Shown: in pieces, positions 27,797-36,622 of the stretch
Numbering within the stretch: the first letter of the stretch is position 1
How the letters are laid out: every line of letters begins with the position of its first letter
NCBI GenBank assembly: GCA_029880545.1
Contig: JAOUOD010000003.1
Location: forward strand, 1-64,000
Direction: 5' to 3'
Length of the DNA stretch: 64,000 nucleotides
Source of the DNA: Gammaproteobacteria bacterium
GTDB taxonomy: Bacteria > Pseudomonadota > Gammaproteobacteria > Acidiferrobacterales > SZUA-150
The notes under the pieces: generated by a model
What the model saw: only the letters and a program-made list of their open reading frames with translations
What the model was told of the DNA's origin: nothing
Databases searched by the model: none
Program-made: the position numbers and the translations under genes

Positions 27797-29032
27797 ATGA
27801 CCATACTTGATACTACCGCTATCCTGATTTCGCTCGCGGCTTTTTTATCCTGGGTTAATTACCGCTTTATCGGTTTGCCGCAAGTCATCGGCCTGATGAT
27901 CGTGGCACTGGTGCTGTCCACCGGTGTGCTCGTGATCGGACAGTTTCGGCCGGAAATCATGATCCCGGTGCAGCGGGTATTGACCAGTGTTGATTTCAAC
28001 CAGGCGCTGATGCACGGCATGTTGAGCTTTCTTTTGTTTGCCGGTGCCCTGCATATCAATCTCAATGACCTGGCCCGGCAGAAATGGGTAGTGGGTACGC
28101 TCGCATCCATTGGTGTAATCGCCACGACATTTATTGTCGGAACTGTCATGTGGTGGATCATCAGCCAGGTGCATCCCGGGTTTCCGTATTTATACGGCCT
28201 GCTGTTTGGTGCGCTGATCGCGCCGACAGACCCGATTGCGGTTATGGCAATACTGAAGACCGCCGGCGTACCCGACAGCTTGCGCATCAAGATTGCCGGT
28301 GAGTCACTGTTTAATGACGGCGTTGCCGTGGTCGTATTTATTGTCCTGCTGCGCCTGGCATCCGGCGAGGCGGACATATCGGCCATGTCCATTGCCGGAT
28401 TGTTTGTCATGGAGGCGTTGGGTGGCGCGATATTTGGCCTGGTGCTGGGTTTTGTCGTATACCAGCTCATCAGGCGCGTCGACAACTACCAGATCGAAAT
28501 CATGATGAGCCTGGCACTGGTGATGGGCGGTTATTCACTGGCCAGTGCCTGGCACCTGTCCGGCCCCATTGCCATTGTTGTCGCCGGACTGTTTATGGGA
28601 AACCAGGGCCGATACTTTGGCATGTCGGAAAAAACCCGTGAGCATCTGGATACTTTCTGGGAACTGGTTGACGAGATGTTGAACGCCTTGCTGTTCCTGT
28701 TGATCGGTCTAGAAGTCATGGTGATAAGTATCACCGGTGAATATCTTGGCCTCGGGCTGATTGCCATTGTCGTGGCCTTGCTGGCACGTTTTGTCAGCGT
28801 GGCAGTACCGGTCTCCATCATGAAGCGGTTTCGGGAGTTCACGCCGGGTTCGGTACGGTTGCTTACGTGGGGCGGGCTTCGCGGGGGTATATCAGTAGCG
28901 TTGGCATTGTCATTACCGGCAGGACCTTACCGCGAGGTTGTGCTCGCGATAACCTACATTGTTGTTGTGTTTTCCATAATTGTGCAGGGGCTGAGTATCA
29001 AGCCGTTGGCAAGATGGCTGCTTAATCGATAA
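27797..29032 (+). CDS. CPA1-family Na+/H+ antiporter
   Basis: 411 residues with about 12 membrane helices. The transport-site motifs are APTDPIAVMAILK (helix 5 region, about 140) and GESLFNDGVAVVVF (about 168-181, with the paired Asn-Asp). WGGLRGGISVALALSLP near the end is the conserved CPA1 arginine helix. No cytoplasmic regulatory tail. Exchanges protons for sodium or potassium; starts shortly after the HopJ-family gene. Confidence 0.92.
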   Translation: MTILDTTAILISLAAFLSWVNYRFIGLPQVIGLMIVALVLSTGVLVIGQFRPEIMIPVQRVLTSVDFNQALMHGMLSFLLFAGALHINLNDLARQKWVVGTLASIGVIATTFIVGTVMWWIISQVHPGFPYLYGLLFGALIAPTDPIAVMAILKTAGVPDSLRIKIAGESLFNDGVAVVVFIVLLRLASGEADISAMSIAGLFVMEALGGAIFGLVLGFVVYQLIRRVDNYQIEIMMSLALVMGGYSLASAWHLSGPIAIVVAGLFMGNQGRYFGMSEKTREHLDTFWELVDEMLNALLFLLIGLEVMVISITGEYLGLGLIAIVVALLARFVSVAVPVSIMKRFREFTPGSVRLLTWGGLRGGISVALALSLPAGPYREVVLAITYIVVVFSIIVQGLSIKPLARWLLNR

Positions 29033-29112
29033 ACAAGAACCCGGCCACAAGCCAGGAAAGAGCAGGAAGTTTTCAGCCTGTTAAATGCTGCTGGATGAGC
29101 CGGGAATTCGCT

Positions 29113-29241
29113 TCAGAGTCCGAACTCACCCTGCAGTAGTACACTCATGCCTTCAAAGTCTGAATTACCGGCCTGGCTGAATCCCTGTTTGATAGAAAGG
29201 GGCATCTCGAACCAGCCTGGTGGCGTTGTTTCCGGAAAAGT
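29113..29241 (-). pseudogene. Possible 3' remnant of a lost gene
   Basis: A minus-strand frame of about 40 codons closes at TGA 29113-29115, with protein-like content (PGWFEMPLSIKQGFSQAGN, then DFEGMSVLLQGEFGL). No start or ribosome site is convincing. It lies beyond the terminator of the lipase gene. It may be the end of a decayed gene or chance; nothing else was seen in 29033-29273. Confidence 0.2.
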
Positions 29242-29273
29242 ATAAGTATAAAATATTGTTAATGTGAAAAAAC

Positions 29274-29302
29274 ATCCGCATCATGATGATCATGATGCGG
29301 AT
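29274..29302 (-). terminator. Intrinsic terminator of the lipase gene
   Basis: Perfect inverted repeat with 14-base arms (ATCCGCATCATGAT and ATCATGATGCGGAT) around a single central base. On the minus strand it is followed at once by GTTTTTT. It begins 25 bases after the lipase stop codon. The near-absent loop means the RNA must open several base pairs at the tip. Confidence 0.8.
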
Positions 29303-29327
29303 TAACGGATTGTCTTCGTGATAACTG

Positions 29328-30596
29328 TTAAAGATCGGTAGCCATTGTGCTGAACAGGCTGTTTGCATAAGTGAAATAGGGGAAGAAACAGTTGCTGTGT
29401 GTGGTCGGAAGTCCACCGAGATAGCAGTCAACACTGTCTACATCGGCAGCACCATTGGCCTGCATGGATGCAACCGCGAGCGGCGTATTGAAATAAGGCA
29501 CTGATACGTCGTCCGGACCATGAAAGAACCGGGTCATGGTAACCGGTGCCCAGTTGTAGATGTCATTTTCCGCGATTGCGCTCTTGAGCGGGCCTTCACC
29601 ACTGCCAAGAAAGTCGGCGCGAAAAGCGGGATTGAACAAGTCAGCAGTGACGGTGGTCAATAGCGCGTTGATTTCCTCCTTGTTCAGGGTCCCGTCAAAA
29701 CTGTTGTTGATAGCGTCGACATACGGGGCCTGGAAATAATCCGGAATGCGATTGAAGTTGTAGGCAGTATCATAGGCTTTCAATACAAATCCGACATAGG
29801 CAGGCACGGGCAAGCTTGTTGATGCAACGATAGCCATGGCTGTTGTGCTCATGTCAAAAGGACCCGCAGCGGGCGCGGAAGCGGTGATCGGGAATTCCAC
29901 GGCGAAGTCATTTTCCAGTGAGCGTTGCGCCGCCAGTGTCGCGTACCCGCCTTCCGAGTAGCCAGCCAGGAACAACTGACCGTTAAGTTTCAGCTGGTTT
30001 CGCGTCGCCAGGGTAGCGGTAGCGTGCAACATATCAACAGTTGTAGATGCCAGGGTCCTGGCATGAATAAACGGGTGCATCACACCGCTGGTGTCGCCAT
30101 AACCAATGTAATTTGCGGCCGCGACAACGTAACCCTGGGACGCAAACATAACAGCTATATCCGCGTAACTGACTTCAGGAGCAGTTTCGGCACCTCCCGC
30201 CATGGACGATGGAGCCTTGTTCAGAAACAGGGTGCCGTGCTGCAGGCTGATTAGCGGGCTGGTTGCGCCCGGGTCCTTTACCGGCGCTGTGATCAGGCCC
30301 GAAACGGAAACAAGATTCCCGTCGGCATCAGGAGTTGAGTAGACTATCTTGTAGGCGGTGACATCATAGGCGGCATTGAGCCCGGCGAGGCCATACGATG
30401 TATAGGCAGACATCATGGCGTCGGCAGCAGCAACCGGTATGGTTGCCAGTTCCGTCTGCTCGAGCAGTGCTCCCCGGTGAGCAACAAATTTATCTGCTTC
30501 CGGTCCGCAGGCTGTCAGCAGTACAAAGAAAAGTACAAACACCGGGACAAGACACCTCTGTCTGAATGAAAAGCAATAGCATTCTGGGCCTGGCAT
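29328..30596 (-). CDS. Secreted lipase-like alpha/beta hydrolase (lipoprotein)
   Basis: 422 residues. Hydrophobic signal with lipobox LLTAC near residue 30, so it is probably anchored in the outer membrane or exported. Alpha/beta hydrolase of the secretory lipase family: oxyanion region LQHGTLF, nucleophile in LAGYSEGGYATLAAQ, Asp in HGPDDVSVP and a late His in TTHSNCF. GGAGGAT lies seven bases before ATG 30596. Transcribed divergently from a sigma-54 activator and preceded by a -24/-12 promoter, so it is likely induced by a specific signal. Confidence 0.85.
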   Translation of the reverse strand: MPGPECYCFSFRQRCLVPVFVLFFVLLTACGPEADKFVAHRGALLEQTELATIPVAAADAMMSAYTSYGLAGLNAAYDVTAYKIVYSTPDADGNLVSVSGLITAPVKDPGATSPLISLQHGTLFLNKAPSSMAGGAETAPEVSYADIAVMFASQGYVVAAANYIGYGDTSGVMHPFIHARTLASTTVDMLHATATLATRNQLKLNGQLFLAGYSEGGYATLAAQRSLENDFAVEFPITASAPAAGPFDMSTTAMAIVASTSLPVPAYVGFVLKAYDTAYNFNRIPDYFQAPYVDAINNSFDGTLNKEEINALLTTVTADLFNPAFRADFLGSGEGPLKSAIAENDIYNWAPVTMTRFFHGPDDVSVPYFNTPLAVASMQANGAADVDSVDCYLGGLPTTHSNCFFPYFTYANSLFSTMATDL

Positions 30597-30610
30597 GATT
30601 CATCCTCCAT

Positions 30611-30641
30611 GTGAAGTGGTGGCAGGGAGAGCCACCTTCAC
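30611..30641 (-). repeat. Inverted repeat in the lipase mRNA leader
   Basis: GTGAAGTGGTGGC and GCCACCTTCAC pair across a seven-base loop with a two-base bulge. It lies between the predicted sigma-54 start site (about 30641) and the lipase ribosome site, so it would form a hairpin at the very 5' end of the transcript, which may stabilise the mRNA or affect translation. Confidence 0.45.
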
Positions 30642-30651
30642 TCCATGCGTT

Positions 30652-30667
30652 TGCAGTAAATGTGCCA
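30652..30667 (-). promoter_or_regulatory. Sigma-54 (-24/-12) promoter of the lipase gene
   Basis: The minus strand reads TGGCACATTTACTGCA, matching the consensus TGGCACGNNNNTTGCW at every position except two, with the invariant GG and GC correctly ten bases apart. Transcription would start near 30641, 45 bases before the lipase ATG. The divergent gene encodes a sigma-54-dependent activator. Confidence 0.75.
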
Positions 30668-30762
30668 GTTTTACAGGGTTTGCTAACCTATTGACTTTCA
30701 GTAAATAAATATAAAACTCGTTATTAGTGTCCGGAAACAACTAATTGGAAATAGACACGGTA

Positions 30763-30778
30763 TGTATACGGGTGTACA
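30763..30778. promoter_or_regulatory. Candidate upstream activator site
   Basis: TGTATACGGGTGTACA is a 16-base imperfect palindrome (TGTATAC/GTGTACA arms with one mismatch) lying about 100 bases upstream of the -24 box, a usual distance for an enhancer bound by a sigma-54 activator. It also sits just before the preferred start codon of the activator gene, so it could mediate autoregulation. Confidence 0.4.
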
Positions 30779-30789
30779 TTGGATGCGCT

Positions 30790-32259
30790 ATGGGCACGAA
30801 AAAACTGACTTCGGCCGAACGCACATTCCTTGATAATGCTGTCGGGGTTATTTATGCCAACCCGTTCAGCGCAGATCGTGACCTGGTCGACAAGAGGCTG
30901 GTGGATTTTCCCGCCGGGGAAAATTATACCCTTCGTTACCAAAGAATTATTTCCGCCATCGCTGACGGCGTGTCGGGCCTCGTCTCCAGTGGGCACCACG
31001 ATATCAGGCAGTTCAGCGGTACAGCACGTGATTTGCTGGAAAGCGTCCTGATTTTCCACGTCTATCACCAGGTTTTTCTGGAGTTCGACTCGTTAATCGA
31101 AAAGCAGCTGGGTAACGGCGATACCCCGGTCAAGGTCCCTTTTGCGCGTGATGCACTGGCCATGCTTCACAGCTTCGGGTTCGCAGAGGAAGCGGCGGAA
31201 AGATACTTCGCGGCGTTTTTCCAGATTCGGCGCGCGTATTATTTTATCGGAACATCTATTATTGGCAGAAGCCCGTGCATGCGCGGCTTGCGAGAAGCGC
31301 TCTGGAACAACGTAATTACCAGTGACATCGGCTTGTACATGAGAACCCTGGTCGGACGCATGGAGGATTACTCAACACTGTTGCTCGGTGAAACCGGTTG
31401 CGGCAAGGGTATCAGTGCCGCAGCCATAGGCCGATCAGCCTTTATACCATTTGATAGCAACCGCGGCTGTTTCAGGCTTAATTTTAACCGGTCATTTATG
31501 TCCATTAACCTGTCCCAGTTTTCCGAGTCGCTTATTGAATCGGAACTGTTTGGTCATGAGAAAGGCGCATTTACCGGGGCAGTCAGTAATTATGAAGGCG
31601 TGTTGGCCAGGTGCTCCCGTTACGGCGCCGTTTTCCTGGACGAGATCGGCGAGGTATCGTTACCGGTGCAGGTGAAACTGCTGCGCGTGCTCGAGGATCG
31701 GAGGTTCATGCCTGTCGGAAGTTATGAGCAGAAGCAGTTCGAGGGTCGAATTATCGCGGCGACAAACCAGTCACTCGACAGGCTCCGGGAGGAAAACCGT
31801 TTTCGTGATGACTTTTATTACCGGCTTTGCTCCGATGTCATTCATGTGCCGCCGTTAAGGCAGCGTATTGCCGAGGACGAAGAAGAGCTTGATGATCTCG
31901 TTGTTCATACACTGGCCCGGATTGTCGGCACGTCATCACCGGAGCTCGCGGACCGGGTAATCTCATGTATTCGTGACCAGATACCGCGTGACTATCCGTG
32001 GCCAGGAAATGTGCGTGAACTCGAGCAATGTATACGGCGCTTGCTGCTGAAACGTCGGTATGAGGCAGGCCCCGCTAGTCTGCATAAAACGAACGATATT
32101 GATGGAATGCTGAAGCTTGTCGAGCAGGGCAGCGCCAGTGCGCAGGAGCTTTTATCCAGCTATTGCAGGAAGCTCTACGGACAACACGGTTCCTACGAGA
32201 CCGTGGCCCGAATCACCCGGCTGGATCGCCGGACAGTCAAGAAATATATCGATATATAA
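30790..32259 (+). CDS. Sigma-54-dependent transcriptional activator with novel sensor domain
   Basis: 489 residues from ATG 30790 (a TTG at 30745 would run through the palindromic operator). Residues about 1-185 form a sensor domain I do not recognise; it is not a response-regulator receiver. The AAA+ domain has Walker A GETGCGKG (G instead of the usual E at the end), the sigma-54 loop GAFTGA, Walker B VFLDEIGE and sensor segments (RIIAATNQ). There is an insertion between Walker A and GAFTGA. A Fis-type helix-turn-helix (YETVARITRLDRRTVKKYI) closes the chain. It probably activates the divergent lipase gene. Confidence 0.9.
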   Translation: MGTKKLTSAERTFLDNAVGVIYANPFSADRDLVDKRLVDFPAGENYTLRYQRIISAIADGVSGLVSSGHHDIRQFSGTARDLLESVLIFHVYHQVFLEFDSLIEKQLGNGDTPVKVPFARDALAMLHSFGFAEEAAERYFAAFFQIRRAYYFIGTSIIGRSPCMRGLREALWNNVITSDIGLYMRTLVGRMEDYSTLLLGETGCGKGISAAAIGRSAFIPFDSNRGCFRLNFNRSFMSINLSQFSESLIESELFGHEKGAFTGAVSNYEGVLARCSRYGAVFLDEIGEVSLPVQVKLLRVLEDRRFMPVGSYEQKQFEGRIIAATNQSLDRLREENRFRDDFYYRLCSDVIHVPPLRQRIAEDEEELDDLVVHTLARIVGTSSPELADRVISCIRDQIPRDYPWPGNVRELEQCIRRLLLKRRYEAGPASLHKTNDIDGMLKLVEQGSASAQELLSSYCRKLYGQHGSYETVARITRLDRRTVKKYIDI

Positions 32260-32271
32260 CCCGGGCAGGAG

Positions 32272-33675
32272 TCAATGCTCCTGCACATTCAGTTCCTTCA
32301 GTTTGCGCGTCAGTGTATTGCGTCCCCAGCCCAGGCGCTTGGCTGCTTCCTGTTTGCGTCCGCCTGTGTACTTTAATGCCTCTTCGATCAGTACGCGTTC
32401 GAATTCTTCGTTAAGCGCCTGAAAGATATCCGAGTCGCCGCGCGCAAGCTGCTGGTCAACGAACTGCTTCAGCTGCAACTGCCAGGCATCCTCTATTTCA
32501 CCGGAATGTTCTTCGCGCAATTCCGGTGGCAGGTCTCCGGTGCGTATGGTTTGCCCGGGTGCCATGACCGTCAGCCAGCGACAGGCGTTTTCCAGTTGCC
32601 TTACATTGCCCGGCCAGGCGAGTCGCGCCAGGTAATTCTGTGCGTCCACATCAATCTTTTTCGGTTCGACATTGAGTTCCGTGGCAGACTTGTCGAGAAA
32701 GTAGCGTGTAAGCGCCGGAATATCCTCGCGCCTCTCTTTCAGTGATGGCAGATGAATACGAATAACATTCAGACGATGGAACAGGTCTTCGCGGAAGCGA
32801 CCTTCCACGACGCGCTTTTCCAGGTTCTGGTTGGTGGCGGCAATAATGCGCACGTCAGTCTGTATTTGCTCGCGTCCGCCGACACGGTAAAAACGACCAT
32901 CAGACAATACGCGTAACAGCCGGGTTTGCAGTTCAGCCGGCATGTCACCGATTTCATCCAGGAATAGTGTGCCCCCGCGCGCCTGCTCAAAACGGCCGAT
33001 GCGTTGTGAGTGTGCGCCGGTAAAAGCGCCTTTCTCGTGCCCGAACAATTCCGATTCCAGCAGCTCCGCGGGAATCGCGGCAATGTTAATGGCAACGAAG
33101 GTTTTGTCGGCGCGCGGGCTGTGATTGTGCAGTGCTCTTGCCACCAGTTCCTTGCCGGTGCCGGATTCACCATTGATCAAGACGCTGAGATTGGAGTTGG
33201 CCAGTCGCCCGATAGCGCGGAACACTTCCTGCATGGCCGGTGCTTCACCGATAATCTCCGTCTGGTATTCAGGCGTTTCGACAGCGGTGCTGTTGAAATT
33301 GCTGCGCCGGTGTTCAATGGCGCGTCGCACGAGGGACACGGCATCGTCCATATCAAATGGTTTGGGCAGGTATTCGAATGCGCCACCCTGGTATGATGCC
33401 ACCGCGCTCTCGAGATCGGTGTGTGCCGTCATGATGATGACCGGTATGTCAGGCGCCTGTTTCTGGATGGTTTGCAATAATTCGAGCCCACTCAGGCCCG
33501 GCATGCGAATGTCGGTAACAATGACATCGGGACGCTTGCGCTCGAGCAACTCGGCAATACCTTCAGCGGACTCAAAACATTCCACGGCCAGTTCGGCCTG
33601 TTCCAGCGCCTTCTGCAGCACCCATCGAATGGAACGATCATCGTCGATGACCCAGACTCTATCCTTGGCGGCCAT
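32272..33675 (-). CDS. ntrC: Nitrogen regulation response regulator NtrC
   Basis: 467 residues from ATG 33675, overlapping the end of ntrB by 17 bases. Receiver domain with [12 protein letters not shown] and the phospho-acceptor Asp in [11 protein letters not shown], then AAA+ domain ([27 protein letters not shown]), then Fis-type helix-turn-helix ([22 protein letters not shown]). Activates sigma-54 promoters under nitrogen limitation, including glnA upstream of it. The third gene of a glnA-ntrB-ntrC cluster. Confidence 0.97.
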   Translation of the reverse strand: MAAKDRVWVIDDDRSIRWVLQKALEQAELAVECFESAEGIAELLERKRPDVIVTDIRMPGLSGLELLQTIQKQAPDIPVIIMTAHTDLESAVASYQGGAFEYLPKPFDMDDAVSLVRRAIEHRRSNFNSTAVETPEYQTEIIGEAPAMQEVFRAIGRLANSNLSVLINGESGTGKELVARALHNHSPRADKTFVAINIAAIPAELLESELFGHEKGAFTGAHSQRIGRFEQARGGTLFLDEIGDMPAELQTRLLRVLSDGRFYRVGGREQIQTDVRIIAATNQNLEKRVVEGRFREDLFHRLNVIRIHLPSLKERREDIPALTRYFLDKSATELNVEPKKIDVDAQNYLARLAWPGNVRQLENACRWLTVMAPGQTIRTGDLPPELREEHSGEIEDAWQLQLKQFVDQQLARGDSDIFQALNEEFERVLIEEALKYTGGRKQEAAKRLGWGRNTLTRKLKELNVQEH

Positions 33676-34729
33676 GCGGATTCTCCAGCGGCAAAAAGAT
33701 TGAAAATACGGTTTTGCCAGGGCGACTTTCGACCTGCACCAGGCCGCCGTGGCGGGCAACAATATCCTGGGTTATGGACAGGCCGAGCCCGGTACCATCG
33801 GGTCGGCCGGTTACCAGCGGATAAAAAATATCGTTGCGAATATCTTCGGGGATGCCTGGCCCGCTGTCTTCGATATCAATGCGCACGGCCAGGCGATGCC
33901 GTTCGCCGCCAATGGTGAACTGGCGTTCGATCCTGGACCGCAGGACCAGGTGGCCGTTTCCGGCCATGGCTTCAATGGCGTTGCGGCAAAGATTCAGCAA
34001 AGCCTGGATCATCTGGTCACGATCCAGTGATAATTCCGGCAGGCTCGGGTCATAGTCGCCGCGAATAATCAGCTTGCTGCCGGATTCAACACGCACCAGT
34101 TTGCGTACGTGCTGCAGCAATTCGTGAATATTGCAGGGTTCGCGATTGAGTGGCTGGTTGGGGCCAAACATGCGATCGATCAGGTTACGAAGCCGGTCGG
34201 CTTCTTCAATGATGATGCGTGTGTACTCTTTCAGTTCTTCGCTGGGCAATTCGCGCTCCAGCAGTTGCGCAGCGCCGCGAATGCCACCCAACGGGTTCTT
34301 GATTTCATGGGCGACGCCACGAATTACGGCGCGGTTGGTCATGTGCTGGCTGAGCATTTTCTCTTCCTGCGCCAGTCGCAGTACTCGGTCAGTCTGGTTC
34401 AACTCGAGAACAATATTATGTACACCATGGCCCTCGTTGATCGGGTTAATGGTGTAGTCGACGGTAATGGATTCGCCGTTCGGCAGGCGCAACATGGTCT
34501 CGCGGGTGGTAAATGGATGTTGGCTGGCGAGTGTATCGTTCAGCGCCTGGATCAGCTCCGGGTTATTGGGCAGCCAGGATTCGATGTGTTCACCGACAAT
34601 CTGGCGTGAGCTCGAGTCCAGCAACATTTCCCCGGCCGGGTTTATCGCCCGCAACCGGAGGTCGGCATCCAGGCTCAGCACAGCCGTGCTAAGACTGTCC
34701 AGGGTTTGCTGTGACAGATGTGTGCTCAT
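33659..34729 (-). CDS. ntrB: Nitrogen regulation sensor kinase NtrB
   Basis: 356 residues from ATG 34729, close to the usual 349. N-terminal PAS domain (VLSLDADLRLRAINPAGEMLL), phospho-acceptor His in RGVAHEIKNPLGGIRGAAQLL and an ATPase domain with N, G1 and G2 boxes (LCRNAIEAM, DSGPGIP, GTGLGLSI). No membrane helices, as expected for this cytosolic kinase controlled by PII. The frame is open 77 codons further upstream through the terminator, which is not coding. Confidence 0.97.
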   Translation of the reverse strand: MSTHLSQQTLDSLSTAVLSLDADLRLRAINPAGEMLLDSSSRQIVGEHIESWLPNNPELIQALNDTLASQHPFTTRETMLRLPNGESITVDYTINPINEGHGVHNIVLELNQTDRVLRLAQEEKMLSQHMTNRAVIRGVAHEIKNPLGGIRGAAQLLERELPSEELKEYTRIIIEEADRLRNLIDRMFGPNQPLNREPCNIHELLQHVRKLVRVESGSKLIIRGDYDPSLPELSLDRDQMIQALLNLCRNAIEAMAGNGHLVLRSRIERQFTIGGERHRLAVRIDIEDSGPGIPEDIRNDIFYPLVTGRPDGTGLGLSITQDIVARHGGLVQVESRPGKTVFSIFLPLENPHGRQG

Positions 34730-34806
34730 GGCCGCATGCTTCGTAATGTTAGTGCTCACTCTCACAATTAGGGTTCTAACATCTTGAATTCTATCTGTTT
34801 TCGCTT

Positions 34807-34823
34807 TGCACCAAAATAGTGCA
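34807..34823 (-). promoter_or_regulatory. NtrC-binding site upstream of ntrB
   Basis: TGCACCAAAATAGTGCA differs from the NtrC consensus TGCACCN5GGTGCA by one base. It lies 78 bases before the ntrB start and just after the glnA terminator, the position where NtrC represses the glnL (ntrB) promoter in E. coli. Suggests autoregulation of ntrBC. Confidence 0.65.
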
Positions 34824-34840
34824 AATTGGATTTTGGCAAA

Positions 34841-34870
34841 TAAAAACGCCCCCAATCGGTGGGGGCGTTT
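34841..34870 (-). terminator. Intrinsic terminator after glnA
   Basis: Arms AAACGCCCCC and GGGGGCGTTT flank a seven-base loop; on the minus strand the stem runs into TTTTTATTT. It lies 62 bases after the glnA stop codon and separates the abundant glnA message from ntrBC. Confidence 0.88.
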
Positions 34871-34931
34871 CACCGCTCGGTCAAATGCAGTGCCAACAGC
34901 GGAGCCGGCACTGCTACGGGATGCCCCCGTC

Positions 34932-36341
34932 TTACATGCTGTAGTACATGTCGAATTCAACCGGATGCGTGGTCATACGCAGACGGGTGACTTCTTCCAT
35001 CTTCAGCTTGATGTAGGCATCGATCATGTCGTCAGTGAACACGCCACCGGCGGTCAGGAATGCGCGATCCTTGTTCAGTTCGTCCAGCGCCTGGTCCAGG
35101 GCATGGCAAACAGTCGGGATGGCGGCTTCTTCTTCTGGCGGCAGGTCGTACAGGTCCTTGTCCATGGCTTCGCCCGGGTGGATCTTGTTCTGGATGCCGT
35201 CGAGACCGGCCATCATCAGCGCGGCGAAAGTCAGGTACGGGTTGCCGGAAGCATCCGGGAAGCGTACTTCGATGCGACGCGCTTTTGGGTTGGTTACGTA
35301 CGGAATACGAATGGAAGCAGAACGGTTGCGGGCAGAGTAGGCCAGCATAACCGGGGCTTCGAAGTGCGGTACCAGGCGCTTGTAGGAGTTGGTGGAAGCA
35401 TTGCAGAAGGCATTCAGTGCCTTGGCATGCTTGATTACGCCACCGATGTAGTACAGCGCGGTTTCTGACAGGCCGCCGTATTCGTTGCCAATGAACAGGT
35501 TCTTGCCGTCCTTGGACAGCGACATGTGCACGTGCATACCGGAACCGTTGTCACCTACCAGCGGCTTGGGCATGAAGGTCGCGGTCTTGCCGTAATTGTG
35601 GGCAACGTTCTGAACCACGTATTTCAGGATCTGGTTCTGGTCAGCGCGTTTTACCAGGGTATTGAACGCGGTACCGATTTCACACTGGCCGGCAGTGGCC
35701 ACTTCGTGATGGTGTACTTCAACGCCAACGCCCATTTCTTCCAGTGCCAGGCACATGGTGGAACGGATGTCCTGCAGCGAGTCGACCGGCGGAACCGGGA
35801 AGTAACCACCCTTGACGCCGGGACGGTGACCCATGTTACCGCCTTCGTAAACACGCTCGGAAGACCACTGGGCTTCTTCGGAATCCACCTTATAGAAGGC
35901 GCCACTCATGTCTGCACCCCAGCGAACGTCTTCCAGGATAAAGAATTCCGGTTCCGGACCAAAGAAAGCGGTATCGGCAATGCCGGTGCTCTTCAGGTAT
36001 TCTTCGGCACGCTTGCCGATGGACCGAGGATCGCGCTCGTAACCCTGCATGGTTGATGGCTCAACGATGTCGCAGCGAATGATCAGCGTTGGCTCTTCCA
36101 TGAACGGGTCCATCACGGCGCTGTCAGCATCCGGCATCAGGATCATGTCGGATTCGTTAATGCCTTTCCAGCCGGCAATGGATGAACCGTCGAACATTTT
36201 GCCTTCTTCAAACATGGCTTCGTTGGCTTCACGGACCGGCAGCGATACGTGCTGTTCCTTGCCCTTGGTGTCGGTGAAACGCAGGTCGATAAACTTGACC
36301 TGGTTGTCTTTAATGGTCTTGAGCACATCAGCGACTGACAT
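34932..36341 (-). CDS. glnA: Type I glutamine synthetase
   Basis: 469 residues, the standard GSI-beta length. Beta-grasp N-terminus, catalytic domain with [41 protein letters not shown] and the adenylylation segment [12 protein letters not shown] whose Tyr is modified by GlnE. Makes glutamine from glutamate, ammonia and ATP. AGGAGG precedes the ATG. Regulated by the sigma-54 promoter and twin NtrC sites upstream. Confidence 0.98.
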   Translation of the reverse strand: MSVADVLKTIKDNQVKFIDLRFTDTKGKEQHVSLPVREANEAMFEEGKMFDGSSIAGWKGINESDMILMPDADSAVMDPFMEEPTLIIRCDIVEPSTMQGYERDPRSIGKRAEEYLKSTGIADTAFFGPEPEFFILEDVRWGADMSGAFYKVDSEEAQWSSERVYEGGNMGHRPGVKGGYFPVPPVDSLQDIRSTMCLALEEMGVGVEVHHHEVATAGQCEIGTAFNTLVKRADQNQILKYVVQNVAHNYGKTATFMPKPLVGDNGSGMHVHMSLSKDGKNLFIGNEYGGLSETALYYIGGVIKHAKALNAFCNASTNSYKRLVPHFEAPVMLAYSARNRSASIRIPYVTNPKARRIEVRFPDASGNPYLTFAALMMAGLDGIQNKIHPGEAMDKDLYDLPPEEEAAIPTVCHALDQALDELNKDRAFLTAGGVFTDDMIDAYIKLKMEEVTRLRMTTHPVEFDMYYSM

Positions 36342-36393
36342 GATTTCCTCCTACGTCGGAATATTGATGCCCTTGTGGGGCGGCTAAATTTTT

Positions 36394-36420
36394 GATCCAG
36401 GCGGATTACCCGCCTGGATC
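36394..36420 (-). repeat. Perfect inverted repeat in the glnA leader
   Basis: Arms GATCCAGGCGG and CCGCCTGGATC around five bases. On the minus strand it lies between the sigma-54 start site (about 36485) and the ribosome site and is not followed by a U-tract, so it is a leader hairpin rather than a terminator. Possible role in mRNA stability. Confidence 0.5.
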
Positions 36421-36495
36421 GTGAAACTGGCACGTTGGCTTTGTCGGCCTCGGTGTTTGAAGTCGTGCATAAGCACCAAACTTGTGCTCTAGTAA

Positions 36496-36511
36496 TGCAC
36501 GCGGCGTGCCA
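36496..36511 (-). promoter_or_regulatory. Sigma-54 promoter of glnA
   Basis: The minus strand reads TGGCACGCCGCGTGCA, a match to TGGCACGN4TTGCA except one base, with GG and GC correctly spaced. Predicted start near 36485, leaving a leader of about 144 bases before glnA. Confidence 0.85.
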
Positions 36512-36573
36512 AGTTATTCGTTTCGATAACTCATTGAATATACGAACAAAATTGTTTCGTCGCCTGTTTAGAA

Positions 36574-36590
36574 CGCACCATTATGTAGCA
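36574..36590 (-). promoter_or_regulatory. NtrC-binding site, promoter-proximal
   Basis: CGCACCATTATGTAGCA matches TGCACCN5GGTGCA at ten of twelve defined positions. Centre lies about 97 bases upstream of the predicted glnA start and 31 bases (three helical turns) from the distal site, so both face the same side of the DNA. Confidence 0.7.
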
Positions 36591-36604
36591 TTCTGGTCAC
36601 TAAA

Positions 36605-36621
36605 TGCACCATTATGGTGCA
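36605..36621 (-). promoter_or_regulatory. NtrC-binding site, distal, perfect consensus
   Basis: TGCACCATTATGGTGCA is a perfect NtrC site, and the palindrome extends to 14-base arms over 36599-36627. It overlaps the stop codon of the cation efflux gene at 36623-36625, so the enhancer is partly embedded in that gene. Confidence 0.9.
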
Positions 36622-36622
36622 T

